Shown piece after piece: positions 5,800 through 6,443 of a stretch of DNA of 6,443 nt. Location of the stretch: NCBI GenBank assembly GCA_021780625.1, contig JAJXYI010000267.1, positions 1 through 6,443 of the forward strand, read 5' to 3'. Made by a program: the position numbers and the translations under genes. This stretch comes from a bacterium. Lineage in GTDB: Bacteria > Verrucomicrobiota > Verrucomicrobiae > Opitutales > Opitutaceae. Position 1 is the stretch's first letter, and the number at the start of each line of letters is the position of its first letter. The notes below the pieces were generated by a model. It saw only the letters and a list, made by a program, of their open reading frames with translations. It searched no databases and was not told the DNA's origin.

Positions 5800-6144
5800 T
5801 CAGGAATTGGTTTCGCCGTCGGTGAGGACGATGCGGATGTGGGACATCTTCTTGCGACGCGGGGCGGCGGAGCCACGCGCTGCCGCCTTGAAGCGCTTCA
5901 GAACCGGTCCGTTCTCAATGAGGGCGAACTTCACGGTGAGGCTGTCGGCCGAGAGGTTGTTGTTGTTCTCGGCGTTCGCGATCGCGCTCTTCAGCGTCTT
6001 CGCGATCAGACGCGCGGACTTGCGCGGGATCAGATTCAAATAGTCGACCGCCTCCGAGGCCTTGCGGCCTTGGATCGTACGGGCGACCTCGCGCACCTTC
6101 TTGGGTGACATGCGCGCGTTGCGTGTGAGAGCTTGAACTTCCAT
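5800..6144 (-). CDS. rplV: 50S ribosomal protein uL22
   Basis: uL22 binds all domains of 23S rRNA; its extended beta-hairpin lines the narrowest part of the peptide exit tunnel, where macrolide resistance and arrest-peptide sensing map. The product is 114 residues (E. coli has 110). The globular part includes [21 protein letters not shown] (12-32) and [16 protein letters not shown] (46-61), with four consecutive Asn at 60-63. The tunnel hairpin is [25 protein letters not shown] (79-103), about the normal length, so no loop insertion or deletion of the macrolide-resistance type is apparent. The start at 6144 follows a 207-nt spacer and lacks a recognisable Shine-Dalgarno sequence. The rpsC start lies 8 nt beyond its stop. 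Confidence 0.98.
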   Translation of the reverse strand: MEVQALTRNARMSPKKVREVARTIQGRKASEAVDYLNLIPRKSARLIAKTLKSAIANAENNNNLSADSLTVKFALIENGPVLKRFKAAARGSAAPRRKKMSHIRIVLTDGETNS

Positions 6145-6257
6145 GGTTAGCGATGTGATTCCGATTTCTCGGCGACAGCAGCGCGCCTGCGCGCCCTGCC
6201 CTTTTGGTTGATTAGTGTGTTATCGAAATACTGCGGTTGGCGGATCCTGGATGCCTT
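6145..6257. other. Proximal rplV leader, small hairpins only
   Basis: These 113 bp of the rpsS-rplV spacer hold no gene. Two small inverted repeats can be seen: CCGA (6161-6164) with TCGG (6169-6172), and GCAG plus CGCGC (6178-6186) with GCGC plus CTGC (6191-6199). No convincing promoter, terminator or 7-bp repeat was found here. Confidence 0.4.
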
Positions 6258-6353
6258 AACGACGTGGCGCTAATGAGAATCTAGAATGCAGAATTGGGAT
6301 CAGTGCCGTCGCCATTCTGCTTTCCGGATTCCGCATTAGCGCGTCAGCGCGTT
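6258..6353. repeat. Heptamer-repeat hairpin, rpsS-rplV spacer
   Basis: The left arm carries GAAT at exact 7-bp steps: GAGAATC (6275-6281), TAGAATG (6282-6288), CAGAATT (6289-6295), then GGGATCA. Read on the minus strand, the right arm repeats the theme as CGCTAAT, GCGGAAT, CCGGAAA, GCAGAAT (6342 down to 6315). GCGCTAATG (6267-6275) pairs perfectly with CATTAGCGC (6334-6342); GAATC pairs with GATTC, and GCAGAAT (6288-6294) pairs with ATTCTGC (6314-6320). AACG (6258-6261) can also pair with CGTT (6350-6353), which overlaps the rpsS stop codon. Together the arms make a long imperfect hairpin. Confidence 0.8.
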
Positions 6354-6443
6354 AGATCTCCTTGCGGGTCATACCGCCGTGCGCCTTGAAGATGCGCGTC
6401 GGGGCGAACTCGCCGAGCTTGTGACCGACCATGTTCTCGGTGA
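6352..6443 (-). CDS. rpsS: 30S ribosomal protein uS19, 3' end only
   Basis: uS19 lies in the 30S head with uS13, where it contacts the 50S subunit and the tRNA region. Only the last 29 codons are in the window, preceded by two bases of a split codon at the edge. They read TENMVGHKLGEFAPTRIFKAHGG (1-23 of the fragment) followed by MTRKEI and a TAA stop. ENMVGHKLGEFAPTR is the PROSITE-type uS19 signature region, so the assignment is firm despite the short length. The terminal motif is short, with little beyond the core. rplV follows after a 207-nt spacer, unusually long for this junction. Confidence 0.95.
   Translation of the reverse strand, partial: TENMVGHKLGEFAPTRIFKAHGGMTRKEI

Overview
The window is a continuous stretch of a bacterial ribosomal-protein operon, read entirely on the minus strand (from position 6443 down to 1). 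In transcription order it holds rpsS (3' end only), rplV, rpsC, rplP, rpmC, rpsQ, rplN, rplX, rplE, rpsN, rpsH, rplF, rplR and rpsE (its last codons lie beyond position 1). This is the conserved S10-spc gene order with no missing, extra or broken gene. The junction between the S10-type part (ending with rpsQ) and the spc-type part (starting with rplN) is only 36 nt, so the two appear fused into one transcription unit.

The organism is a GC-rich bacterium. The long 101-residue zinc-free uS14, a short uS3, a short uL24, Ala/Pro-rich tails on uS17 and uL5 and a long Pro/Ala plus Gly/Arg N-terminal extension on uS5 would suit a Verrucomicrobiota (perhaps Opitutales-like) genome. That placement is inference, not proof.

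Right part (6443-4632): rpsS end, rplV, rpsC, rplP. Middle (4605-3215): rpmC, rpsQ, rplN, rplX. Left (3032-1): rplE, rpsN, rpsH, rplF, rplR, rpsE. The products build both subunits: uS3, uS14 and uS19 in the 30S head; uS5, uS8 and uS17 in the 30S body; uL22, uL24 and bL29 around the tunnel exit; uL5 and bL18 on the 5S RNA; uL14, uL16 and uL6 near the factor-binding and A-site side.

The unusual part is the DNA between the genes. Six spacers (rpsS-rplV, rpsC-rplP, rpmC-rpsQ, rplN-rplX, rplX-rplE, rplE-rpsN) each carry an element built from degenerate 7-bp tandem repeats. In most of them the repeats occur on both sides of a central loop in inverted orientation, so the spacer can fold into an imperfect hairpin. 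Each spacer uses a different heptamer (for example ATTTCGG, TTTCGAT, GTAAGGT, xxCAAGT, xxGAATx, xTGARAT), while the 7-bp period and the inverted layout are shared. The elements often run from just after one stop codon to just before the next start codon. They resemble in design the heptanucleotide short tandem repeats known from filamentous cyanobacteria, but here they sit inside a core ribosomal operon. The genes just downstream of them show no recognisable Shine-Dalgarno sequence, whereas rplN, rplF and rplR, which have no such element upstream, do.
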